DNA of 64,000 nt from Ovis canadensis. Its lineage: Eukaryota > Chordata > Mammalia > Artiodactyla > Bovidae. The stretch covers positions 13,617,001 to 13,681,000 of the forward strand of contig NC_091247.1 of assembly GCF_042477335.2 (NCBI RefSeq), in the 5' to 3' direction. The notes under the pieces are model-generated. The model saw only the letters and a list, made by a program, of their open reading frames with translations. It ran no database searches and had not been told where the DNA came from. Shown in pieces: positions 23,378 to 35,300 of this stretch (the stretch's first letter is position 1; each line of letters begins with the position of its first letter). Position numbers and translations under genes: made by a program.

Positions 23378-26300
23378 GTAAGTCTGATATCTTAACTCAT
23401 CACCTACAGAATTGGGATGCTCCTGGTGATGATATTCAGAAGAATTTTCAAGGGCTGTTGCATATATTTTGACCCTGTTGGTTTTTTTTTAATTATCTTT
23501 AAAGGGAATGTGATGCTGTTTTAGCCTGTTATCTTGTCATTTTTCTAACATTTGGACGCTTCTACTGCAAAGGCACAAACTTGAATACCCTGTAAACCAT
23601 ATATTACTTCTTTTTCCTGCTTGCCTAAAAATGTTCTCTTAGTTTCAACTATTTTGAATCTTTGTACCGACTGACGAGGAAATTATATCCTAGAACCAGC
23701 CATGGGCATACTTTTGTTACCTCAAATGAACGAACAAGCAGAAGTGTCAGTATTTTCACAAAATAGCAGAGAGATACAACTTGACTCTTAATTCGTGTTC
23801 AGCAGCCATGGAACCAAGGAAATTCATAAGGGATCTTAGAAATACCCCAGTCCCTTTGGTGTTCATTCATTCATTCATTGAATGATTTGAATGCCCACTG
23901 TATGCCAAGTGCCATGCTAGGCATTTTTCAAAGTTTTTAAATCTGAGGAGCCATCTCTTGTTAAAGTACAGAACCTATATGTAGAAGAAAACCTCGAGAG
24001 CTACTCTGATTGAAGGGAGGACAAGGTGCTCCCCGTGCCTTTTGACAATAGCCACCCTTGCTTGGCGGAGAAGGCAATGGCACCCCACTCCACTACTCTT
24101 GCCTGGAAAATCCCATGGATGGAGGAGTCTGGTAGGCTGCAGTCCATGGAGTCGCTAAGAGTCAGACATGACTGAGTGACTTCACTTTCACTTTCTTACA
24201 TTGGAGAAGGAAATGGCAACCTGCTCCAGTGTTCTTGCCTGGAGAATCCCAGGGACAGGGGAGCCTGGTGGGCTGCCGTCTGTGGGGTTGCACAGAGTCG
24301 GACACGACTGAAGTAACTTAGCAGCAGCAGCACCCATGCTTGGGCAGTCACTTACAGGGCTCCATGGATGACTCTTGAAAAACCTCTGATCTGTTCCATC
24401 TCTTTTATCAGCAGATGAAACTGAGGTCCAAGAAATGGAAGTGCCTTGCCCATGGTGACAAAACCGATTGAACTGTCTCAACTCCCCACTGTTTCCGTTG
24501 TAGATACTGTAGTGGAAAGGAGTCTCTAAGCAGAGAGAATTGAGAGATTTTTCCTTAAGTAGGGACTGGTGGTGGTTGATGGCAGGAGATCAAAGGGGAG
24601 TGGATTGAGCTGTACAGGGTCACCGCTTAAAGCAGGCATGGGGTATATCCTCAGTGCTGGAAGTAACTTCCTTGGGGATGGTGTTTAAAACATAGGGAGA
24701 AGAGACAAGGGAATCTGCTTGTCTGAGGGTCAGAGGAGGTGTATAAAAGGGTTGGGATTATAAGAGAGGAAAGAGATGTAAACTGATACATAAGGATCAT
24801 GACAGTGTTCGGTTTCTTAAACCTGCTCAAGCTCAAAGTGGCTCAGTGTAGGTGTTGTTGGTCCCTCTAGGAAATGCGGTATTTACGATGTGTTGCCCCT
24901 AATTATGGTGCCTTGGTCACCAGGGCCCTTCAGTATAGACTGCAGTTGTTTTGGCTCTCTTTATGGCTTGCGGCCTTGAGGATGAATGTGTGAACCTGCC
25001 CAAGCTCTCAGTTAATGAGGAAATTAAACAGAGAAGCCGTTTCCATCATCTAAAACGCAAGCTGTGAGAGGATGCTCCCAAGAGTGGTTTCCATTCCCAC
25101 CTCTGCTTGTCTGAATGGAAATCTGGAGCGTGGAAACAATGTCCATTGTTTTGGCTGCGATTCCCTGTAATGATACTCTTGTTCTAATTGTATCCTGCTG
25201 CTTGTCAGGAAGGTTCAAATGGGCAACTGCCACCTCACTTTATGTCATAAGTGGGAGTATATGAGCGTTTTCTTTAGTTGGAGCATGAACAGGAACACTG
25301 CATCAAAAACTCTTCCCCTGATATCTCTGTTCTTTTTATATCCATTACTCAAGATATCAAGGACCAGACAACAAATCAGGGCCTTGCTGGCTCCTCCTGT
25401 GGGTTCCTACCTCTGTATCACCAGAGATCATTTCTACTGTCTTTCATCTGTGGATTCCTTATCTTAAAACATTTTCTCAATTAAACAAACTGATCTATTA
25501 TAATGTCTTCTTAAAGATATAACTACCAGTCGTAACTTACCAAATGCTTAGTGTGGCTTCATTTGGTATACTTAATTACAGCAAAGAAACCTAACATTGT
25601 AGTAAGGTAGGTCTTATCTTATAGAAATACATGATCTTCTTAGAAGTACATAAACTTCCAGATCCTGTTCCTTTCAAGGTGGGTGATGATGGACCTAGCC
25701 TAATTATTAAAGTACAGTTCAATTCAGTCGCTCAGTCGTGTCCGACTCTTTGTGACCCCATGAATGGCAGCACGCCAGGCCTCCCTGTCCTTCACCAACT
25801 CCCGGAGTTCACTCAGACTCAGGTCCATCGAGTCAGTGATGCCATCTGGCCATCTCATCCTCAGTCATCCCCTTCTCCTCCTCCCCCCAATCCCTCCCAG
25901 CATCAGAGTCTTTTCCAATGAGTCAACTCTTCGCATGAGGTGGCCAAAGTACTGGAATTTCAGCTTTAGCATCAGTCCTTCCAAAGAAATCCCAGGGTTG
26001 ATCTCCTTCAGAATGGACTGGTTGGATTTCCTTGCAGTCCAAGGGACTCTCAAGAGTCTTCTCCAACACCACAGTTCAAAAGCATCAATTCTTCGGCACT
26101 CAGCCTTCATAGTCCAACTCTCACATCCATACGTGACCACAGGAAAAACCATAGCCTTGACTGGCTGGACCTTAGTCGGCAAAGTAATGTCTCTGCTTTT
26201 AAATATATTATCTAGATTGGTCATGACTTTTCTTCCAAGGAGTAAGCGTCTTTTAATTTCATAGCTGCAATCACCATCTGCAGTGAATTTGGAGCCCAAA

Positions 26301-29300
26301 AAAATAAAGTCTGACACTGTTTCCACTGTTTCCCCATCTATTTCCCATGAAGTGATGGGACCGGATGCCATGATCTTCGTTTTCTGAATGTTGAGCTTTA
26401 AGCCAACTTTTTCACTCTCCTCTTTCACTTTCATCAAGAGGCTTTTTAGTTCCTCTTCACTTTCTGCCATAAGGGTGGTGTTATCTGCATATCTGAGGTG
26501 ACTGATATTTCTTCCGGCAATCTTGATTCCAGCTTGTGTTTCTTCCAGCCCAGTGTTTCTCATGATGTACTCTGCATATAAGTTAAATAAGCAGGGTGAC
26601 AATATACAGCCTTGTCGTACTCCTTTTCCTATTAAAGTACAATCATTCTCAAACTTTGAAGAATGTTGAAACTTGTGTGAGCATGTGGTACCCAGCTTAT
26701 AGTTCAGTCTCAGAAAATATTATTTGAACCCAAATCTCTAAAAGTTCTGATGTCATGCTATACAATTTTTCAGAGCAGCCTCCAGTTTTTGTAGTTAATT
26801 GGACACCACCACAGATCTCTCCTAGTTCGTGCTATTTCCCTCTTGACAGACCCTTCTTATCTCTCTGTCCTACACAAGTCCCTACTCTGTCCCATCCCTC
26901 TTCCTGTTATCGTATACACTGATTAAATGTCCCTCCTACACAGATGTTCTCTCACTTCTTGTTAGAAGACAAGTGATGGTATATATTTACCATCATGAGT
27001 GGTTGGCAGTTAAAGCAAAGAACCTTTTCTACTCAAGTTTTTCAAAGTTTGCTGCTGCTGCTAAGTTGCTTCAGTCGTGTCTGACTCTGTGCGACCACGT
27101 AGACGGCAGCCCACCAGGCTCCCCCATCCCTTGGATTCTCCAGGCAAGAACACTGAAGTGGGTTGCCATTTCCTTTTCCAATGCATGAAAGTGAAAATAA
27201 TTCTGTTCATCCTACATGTGTGTGCCCAGTTTTAATCCGAGTCCTGTTCAAATTACAGTAGGATGTCCATCAACCTGTTCTCAATAGAATGTGCATTGCT
27301 GACTGACTGTGAGCACTCTGATACTCTGTTTACACTGTAGCCTCAATACAGACCCCTTTAGGACTATGTTCCATGCCAGCAGTGTCTGTGTAACGATCTG
27401 GACTTAAGGGAATGATGACATACTCTTAGTTTTGGAAATAGCAGGTTGCATGCCTCTGTTCATTCCACTCCATTCTGATTCCTCTCAACTATACTATGTC
27501 TGATATTTCTTAACCTGTAAAGTAAGACTGTTCAACTGAATGTCTTCCAGCTCTACTATGTCATTAATGTCTCTTACTTAAGCTTGTAGAAATCTTGTGA
27601 TGCAAGTGGAACAGATAAATGTTTCCCTGTTTTGTAAGTAAAGAAAGGTTAAGAGTTGACTCAGTTCACTAAAGTAGTTAATGATAGAACTAATTTCCCA
27701 CCGCCTAATTTAGTGACCTTTACACAAATAGTTTAACAGTCCGCATAATTGGACAGTTGTAACCAAAAGCATCCTAGTCTAAGTTTTTCAGTGTAAGGAC
27801 TTCTTTTAAATGTTACGGGGCACAATCTTAACTGTAAAGGAAAAATAACAACTTTAAACATCACTACTAGTGCCTTCAGTAGAGAAGCTGAACAAGTTAC
27901 TGTCTTTAGACATTATCTGTTTTCCATACCACGGTTTCTTCTGAAAGGGTTAATGCTGCTTTCTTTTTCAAATACCAAATGTACTGTATAGAAAGCCAAA
28001 TTAATAGCCACTGCATTATGCATAAGAAGTATGAAAGAACAAAGTCAGCTGAAATTGTAAAAGAAAGGACATTCCTGATGGAAGGTGAATCATAACTAAA
28101 AGAATACCAGTACTGGGTGAGTAGAACATCAGGAAGACCTTTTTGACTAAGACCTTTTGTTAGTCACTCAAGTCATATCCAGCTCTTTGCAACCCCATAG
28201 ACTATAGCCTGCCAGGCTCCTCTGACCGTGGAAATCTCCAGGCAAAAATACTGGAGTGGGTAGCCAACCATTCTCTTCTCCAGGGGATCTTCCCAACCCA
28301 GGGATTGAACCCGGGTCTCCTGCATTGCAGGCATTTTCTTTACCATCTGAGCCACTAGTGAAAGGGGGATTTTAATACTAAATGATAATGAAAATACTAG
28401 TTGGAGAGAGAGAATGCCATCAGATTGAGATAGGATCTGTAAAATTTATTCAAAAAAGTTTGAATTTTACGCATCAATGGAAGAGACTCATGTGGGTGTT
28501 TGGCAGGAAACTGACATCGTGAAAGTGACGTTTTAGTAGGAAAATCAGACACCAGTGGTAGGATGAACAGGAGGGGCAAAGACAAAGATGCTGATTAGCT
28601 ACAGACTTTCCATTAATATCACCCAGATAGAGACTGTGATCTTGGAGACCAATGGGTGGAGTCTGAGAGATGAGGGAAGTGACTAAAGAGGAGCCAAGAA
28701 GAGCTGAAGACGATCACATTGTTTCTTGCCCGAGAAATGGAAAAGCATAATGTCCACATTGGCCAGTGGAATAGCTGGAGAGGGCATAGTATGTGGGGAG
28801 GAAGAGGTCAGCCTAGGGTATATTAAGTAAACTTAAAAGCAGAGGAGAGGCACCTGGGTGGAAATGTCCTTCTAATGCAGACTTTCAGAGCTAAATGCAA
28901 GGGATCATAAATTCGCGAGCGTGTAAGAACCATACTTCCCCCTGAACACAACCCTGATTCTCCCAGCTCTCTCCTTATATTCCCATGCTGCTGCTTATGC
29001 TGACCCATGTTTCTTCTTATGGTTTGGTTTGCATGAAACAGCCTTTACTATTTGCTTATTCAAATTGGAAACAAAGTAAGACCATTTAATAACATAGGGC
29101 ATAGACTATAGAGACCCACCACATAGTAATTTCTATAAGTTCATCAGTTCAGTTCAGTTCAGTCGCTCACATGTCAGGCCTCCCTGTCCATCACCAACTC
29201 CCGGAGTTCACTCAGACTCACGTCCATCGAGTCCGTGATGCCATCCAGCCATCTCATCCTCTGTCGTCCCCTTCTCCTCCTGCCCCCAATCCCTCCCAGC

Positions 29301-32300
29301 ATCAGAGTCTTTTCCAATGAGTCAACTCTTCGCATGAGGTGGCCAAAGTACTGGAGTTTCAGCTTCAGCATCATTCCTTCCAAAGAAATCCCAGGGCTGA
29401 TCTCCTTCAGAATGGACTGGTTGGATTTCCTTGCAGTCCAAGGGACTCTGAAGAGTCTTCAACACCACAGTTCAAAAGCATCAATTCTTTGGCGCTCAGC
29501 CTTCTTCACAGTCCAACTCTCACGTGCATACATGACCACAGGAAAAACCATAGCCTTGACTAGCCGGACCTTAGTCAGCAAAGTAATGTCTCTGCTTTTG
29601 AATATACTATCTAGGTTGGTCATAACTTTTCTTCCAAGGAGTAAGCGTCTTAATTTCATGGCTGCAATCACCATCTGCAGTGATTTTGGAGCCCAAAAAA
29701 TAAAGTCTGACACTGTTTCCCCTATAAGTTCATAGTTTTCTCTAAAACAAATTGGGCATTAAAATCAATCTTCAGTGTCATTTCGTTGACTTCCCGGTAC
29801 CTACAGCATCGCATTAAATTCCCTCACTTAGCACAGGTCTTTCACAACCTGTCCCCCTGCCTGCCTGTCAGCCTCCTCTCTTACTATGTAAGAGCTCACA
29901 CCCTCTGCTGATGGATTGGTCTTTTTTGCCATTGTTTCTTCGCACAGGGTATTCACTAACCACCACCTTCTCTGTGCAGTAGGTCCTCTTCATCTGTGTG
30001 CTCACATACATACCTCTGTGTGCAAGCTTCATTGTTTGACTACACATCTCTCTCCTCGAACCAGAATGTTGGGCCTTTGAAGACAGAGACCTAGCTGTGT
30101 TATCTGGATAGTTAGTCCAAGTACCTAGTACAGTTTTTGACACATTAGAGGTGTCTGTTCTAATCCAGTTCATACAGATGAATTCCCTCCGTGCCGTGAG
30201 GCAGGAAGGCCATTTTAAAAACCCATTTCAGACCACACTAATTGCGGTGCAGAAGTATCTGTGGGACTGGTGTACCAGTTCTTCAACTCCTGAGGCTGCA
30301 GGGCCCACATTTCATTAAGTGTAGCAGGGCTCTGATGAGCAACGGGCCCTCCTGTGCTCCGATAGCAGATGAAAGTGCTTGCAGATGTGAAAGCAAGAGT
30401 CTTCAGGCTTTTTTCACTATCAGAGCTTGCAGCCCCCATCTCCAGGAAGCAAAGTAGTAAACACTTCATTCCTTTTGTTTCGGTGTTCCGACAATTTCAA
30501 GAAATTATCAAACAAGAAAAGAAATCCCGGAGAAGTTGAAAGACACAGACCTAAGCAGATGTTCCTGGAATCTTAAGGTCGCTCTTCTCGGGCAGAATGC
30601 ATTTGTTAGCTTTTCAAAGAATAATCTGTCAGAAGTTTTTTGGTTTTTTTTTTTCCCTGAGTAAATTAAAATTCATTTCCTAGGAAATGCCGATCACCTT
30701 ACCTTCCTGCTATTAAGCAGAATGGAGCTAATGAAAAGATGGCTAGCCCACAGTGGCCTTAGGTTGTTTTAAAAAAATCAGGTTTGACCCACCATTCATG
30801 GCAACTGGTGCTGCGTTAAGGTTTGAATGGGTGTAATAGGTGGAAGATGCAGCTGTGAATGAAAAACCCAGAGAGATTCTTCCAGCCCATCTGTCTATGC
30901 ATTTGAGAGACTTACTCTTGCCGTAAGCATGTTCAGAAAATCAAATAAAACCAGAAATTTGCACTTTAGGTGTCTCCCTTGCCCCTAAAGAATCACCTCA
31001 CATATTCTCACTGGCAGCTGAGGTGTCGAGATGGAAATTAAGAATTTGGAAACTAGAGGGTTACGGTTCTTTTCTTTTTCAAAATAGGTCTAAACACCAG
31101 ATTAATATCCACAATATGCCTTGGGATCCTTGCATCCTGTCCCAAAATAAGACCTGTATTATGTCTTCCCTGCTCCACTGTGTCAGGTACCTGATCCAGG
31201 ATAACGGGCTTGCTTATTGGTGTGCATGAGTCTCAAATTTAGTGTAGCTTATGATCCATTTCATATCTTTCTGCCTCCCAAAGGAGATTCATACTCAAGA
31301 ATAAAATCTTGATGAGTTTCTCCTAGAAAACAATGTGAATATAAATGCGGCTGTAACGACAGCTTTACTGACTCCCTGTGGGGTAGAATTCCCAGTAATA
31401 ACAGATTTAGCATGTGGGCTGATACCTTTTTAGTATCACAGGGACAGCATTGTTTAGAGAAAGCCTTGACTCCATTTGAATAGCGCGGAGGATGCCAGGA
31501 GGAAGGCCAAAGGAAAAGGAAATGGGAGAGCGGTTGGTTTGTCTCACCCTCACATCAGATGACAGGAAGTCGGGATTGAGATTGGCCACAGCAACCTGTT
31601 AAGGCCACATCTGTTTGAATAACTTAAAAGCTCTATAGAAACCAAATAAGTTTTAGGGAAAGGAATCCAAGAAGAGGGTGAGGGGCAGAGTGGCAGTCGA
31701 GAGCTTGGGGTGTACCTCCTGCCAGGAGTAAATGTCTTTCTTACCCATATATATTCTCTATTCGACCACACATGAATTGTGTTAAAGTAGCAGAGGTTGG
31801 GGAGTTACCCACAGTGGGATGATCTATAGGACCAGCCAGATTCCGGGCCTTCCCGGAGCTGGTAGCTCAGCTGGTAAAGAATCTGCCTGCAATGCAGGAG
31901 AACCCAGTTCAATTCCTGGGTCGGGAAGATCCCGTAGAGAAGGGATAGGCAACCCACTCCAGTATTCTTGGGCTTTCCTGGTAGCTCAGACAGTAAAGAA
32001 TCTGCCTGCCATGTGGAAGACCTGGGTTAGGAAGATCCCCTGGAGGAGGGCATGGCAACCCACTCCAGTATTCTGGCCTGGAGAATCCCTGTGGACAGAG
32101 AAAAATGGCGGGCTACAGTCCATGGTGTCACAAAGAATAGGACATAACTGAGCGACTAAGCACAGATATCCCTGCTCATGTGAGACCGGCCTCCATCATG
32201 TTGCAGTTCCACACGGTCCTGTCGTTCAGTTGCATTAGGGGTGGAAACTCTTGGCCTCCATCATGTTGTGGTTCTACATGGTCCTTTCATTGAGTCGCGT

Positions 32301-35300
32301 CAGGGATAGAGACTCTCAAGCACTTACGGAAGTGCCACTTGCTGTGGTTTGGCTTTTGGCAGAGTTTGTCTCAAGTGCAAGTAGGAACTCATGATTTACT
32401 GTGAGATCCAAAGGGGAAGTCTTCCGGAATTGTTTTCTTGTTTGTGTGAATGTGTAAGTGTTACTTTGTTTATTTTTGAGGTAGGGTTGGCTTTGGGAGT
32501 GTGGGTGTGTGTTTCTGATGGAGTTACAGTTATTCACAAATACTGTGTCATTGCCAAGAAATTAAAAATAAATAAATCGACACTATTTTTGAACTTTTCT
32601 CCTAAAAAAGAAAAACAAATGGTGCTTGTGGGCCAGACAGCTGTTTGTTAGGTGTGGTGGGTTTTTTTGTTTGTTTGTTTGGTATTTTTGTGCTGGACAG
32701 ATGCAGAGCCATGGCAGTTCTAGTTCCCATTCCAAATACAGGCAAACAACTCTGGTTGCCAGATAAACTAACGGTGCAGTTTGGAGGAGAGCTGGCAAGG
32801 CAGGGGAGAGGGGTGTGAGGTTTTTGTCCCTGGGGTGAATTATCTCCTGCTTTTATCTCGCGCTCCGGCTGAGTGGCCAGCCAGACCCCCAGAGCGTCTC
32901 AGGGGCTGTTCTTTCTCCACAGATACCACCTCCTCAGGCTGCTACAGAAGTTTGGCACGGTGAAGCAGTTCGACTTCCTCTTCCACAAGTCAGGTGCTCT
33001 GGAGGGACAGCCTCGAGGGTACTGTTTCGTCAACTTTGAAACAAAGCAGGTAGCTGAACTTCTCCCCCTTGCCCGGTGCTTAGCCTCTCGTAGTTAATCT
33101 TTGCAGCCCTCCTGACTGCTCGAATAGCAGTTCCTTGTGGGCAGGAGCCATGTCTGACTCGCCCTCATATGCTGGGCTCTGAGTCCTAAAGGAGACCCTC
33201 AGTCAGCAGCCGAGTTAGCGGCCAGCTTTCAGAGTCTGCCCTTGGCCGGCTGGAAGGCTGAGGCGGCTGACCTACTTTCCTGACCAGATGCTTTGGGGTG
33301 CCCGCACTAAGCACATGGATGTCCTCCTCCCTGTTCTCTTTTGTTTGGTTCTTTCGTGGCTGGCCAACAAAGCCGCCTTTTCTTTCAGAGTTTGGCCCCA
33401 TGGTGCAGAAACCCTCCCTGTCTGTGGTGAGCCACCCACAAACTCTCTTTTATTTTGATTTCTTAAAAATGTATCCTCCTCCTCAATGTCTCTGAATAAA
33501 TGTGGACAAGTTTGAATATACACAGAGAAAGAGAGCGCCAGCTTCAACCGTGGTGTGTCCACGGATCTACTATTAAAATGTAGTCCTGAGAGTGGACGTG
33601 TGTTGATAAAGGACTTGAATTTGAATGTTACTAAATATAGAGACACTGTTTATAGTTCTGTGACTTTATTAGTGATATGTGAGAATGTTGCCTAGTTTCT
33701 GTTTTATTAATGATAATTATATTCAGATATTTTTCCTATAAAAGTAATACTTGTTTCTTATAGATGAAATATAGATAAATTTCATATATCAGTCTAAAAC
33801 CCAGAAATAATCAGTTTTCAACATTCAGTTATAGATTTTTCTAGTCTCTTCTGTCTTCACATTCACACACACATATACATAAAATGGCAAAAACACATGT
33901 GCACAATTTAAAAGAACACATACATGTACAACTCTTAACACACAAATAGGATCGTGTATCCTGTTTACCACTGAAAGTAAATTAAAATTTTTTCTGTTAT
34001 CCGGTACATATCAAGATAACATAACATTCTGTATCATATTGTGGTTTCACTGGTATAGCTATAGATAGATGTAAAAATTTACTGATCTATAATACATTTT
34101 ATTATTTGGACCTCAGTTTAAAAACTAATCAGCATCGTCTTTGATGACTGCATAATATTTTATTCTGTGAATATGTGATAAGTTACATATCTAACCTCCA
34201 AATGTGTAAGCAATGTGGTGAACATCTCTAGCTCTATATGAATATTTACTGTATTCATGGAAATGGAGTGGTTGTCAACAAAGGCCATGAATTTTTTCCT
34301 TAATATGACTGCCAAATTGCCTTCAAGAAATAACATGTCAGTATGTTCTGAGACTATCTGAGAATATCATTTGTCCTATCAGTGCTGGGGATTTCTTAAA
34401 ACTTTCCTCTAATTTTTGCAAATGTGATAGGCAATACACGATACATTATTGTTCTAATTATTCAAGGCTTTTTTTTTTTGAGGGAACTATGCTCTACATA
34501 GTTCATATTTTAAAATACTTAATTCTTTCCTGATGATAGTGTGTGTTGAGGATTTTTACATGACCACTAAAATCATTGGTCATGTTGAAGATAGATGTTG
34601 GTTTAAAAACACTAAACTGGAAGTTACAGAGATTATTTCTAGCTCTTTTATTTGTTAACTTTGGGCAAGTCTAATTATTTTGACCTCAGTTTTAATCTAA
34701 AAATGGAAATTAAAAATACACACCCTCCTTACCTTTTAGGAAGTTGAGAGAGTAGGTGAGGGTTCATAGGAAAGCATATTTGGCATTTAATAATACTGTT
34801 GGATACATGAATTTTGGAACAAGTTAGAAAGATAGGAAATTATTTTTAAAACTATTTATCACTTGCTGGCGTCTTATGACTATTGATGCTACAGAATTAA
34901 TAGTGTCATATAAATTCTAGCTCACTAAGTGAAACTTCAAAGAAGAATAAAATATCTCCTCTGTCCCTCTAACACTGCGTGCCATAGTGAGGCACAGATG
35001 CCAGTGAGTATCCACAGTGGGTACTGAGATATCTGTTGAATATCATACTGGCAAGACCCAGAGGAATAAGAATCACTGGTAAAACCAGACTAGAATGTCT
35101 TATGCTGAGGCCTCGGACTCCCCTTGTTCCTCTTCCTGTTCCTTAACAGGCTCTTCACTCCCAGTAAATGTGGGTAACACTTGGCCGAATGCCTCCTGGA
35201 TACAAATGGAGCAGAGGAGGCTTGGCAGGATGGAAAAGTACAGCCAGGCTTCCTGGGAATGTCCTCGAGTGCCTATTATCCAGCCTCAGGAATTCCTTTC

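Larger units (their letters stand above)
23378..32922. other. RBM18: RBM18 intron 2
   Basis: The longest RBM18 intron. It holds a Bov-A dimer (24062-24334), two antisense BovB copies (25717-26629 and 29145-29721), antisense Bov-A/Bov-tA (27051, 28158), a Bov-tA array (31853-32166) and a 65-bp tandem duplication (32188-32317). Nothing clear in 29740-31850. Confidence 0.8.

Noticed and set aside
25764..26264. 166-codon plus-strand frame
   Set aside because: Antisense shadow of the BovB reverse transcriptase; the same shadow recurs at 29235-29735.
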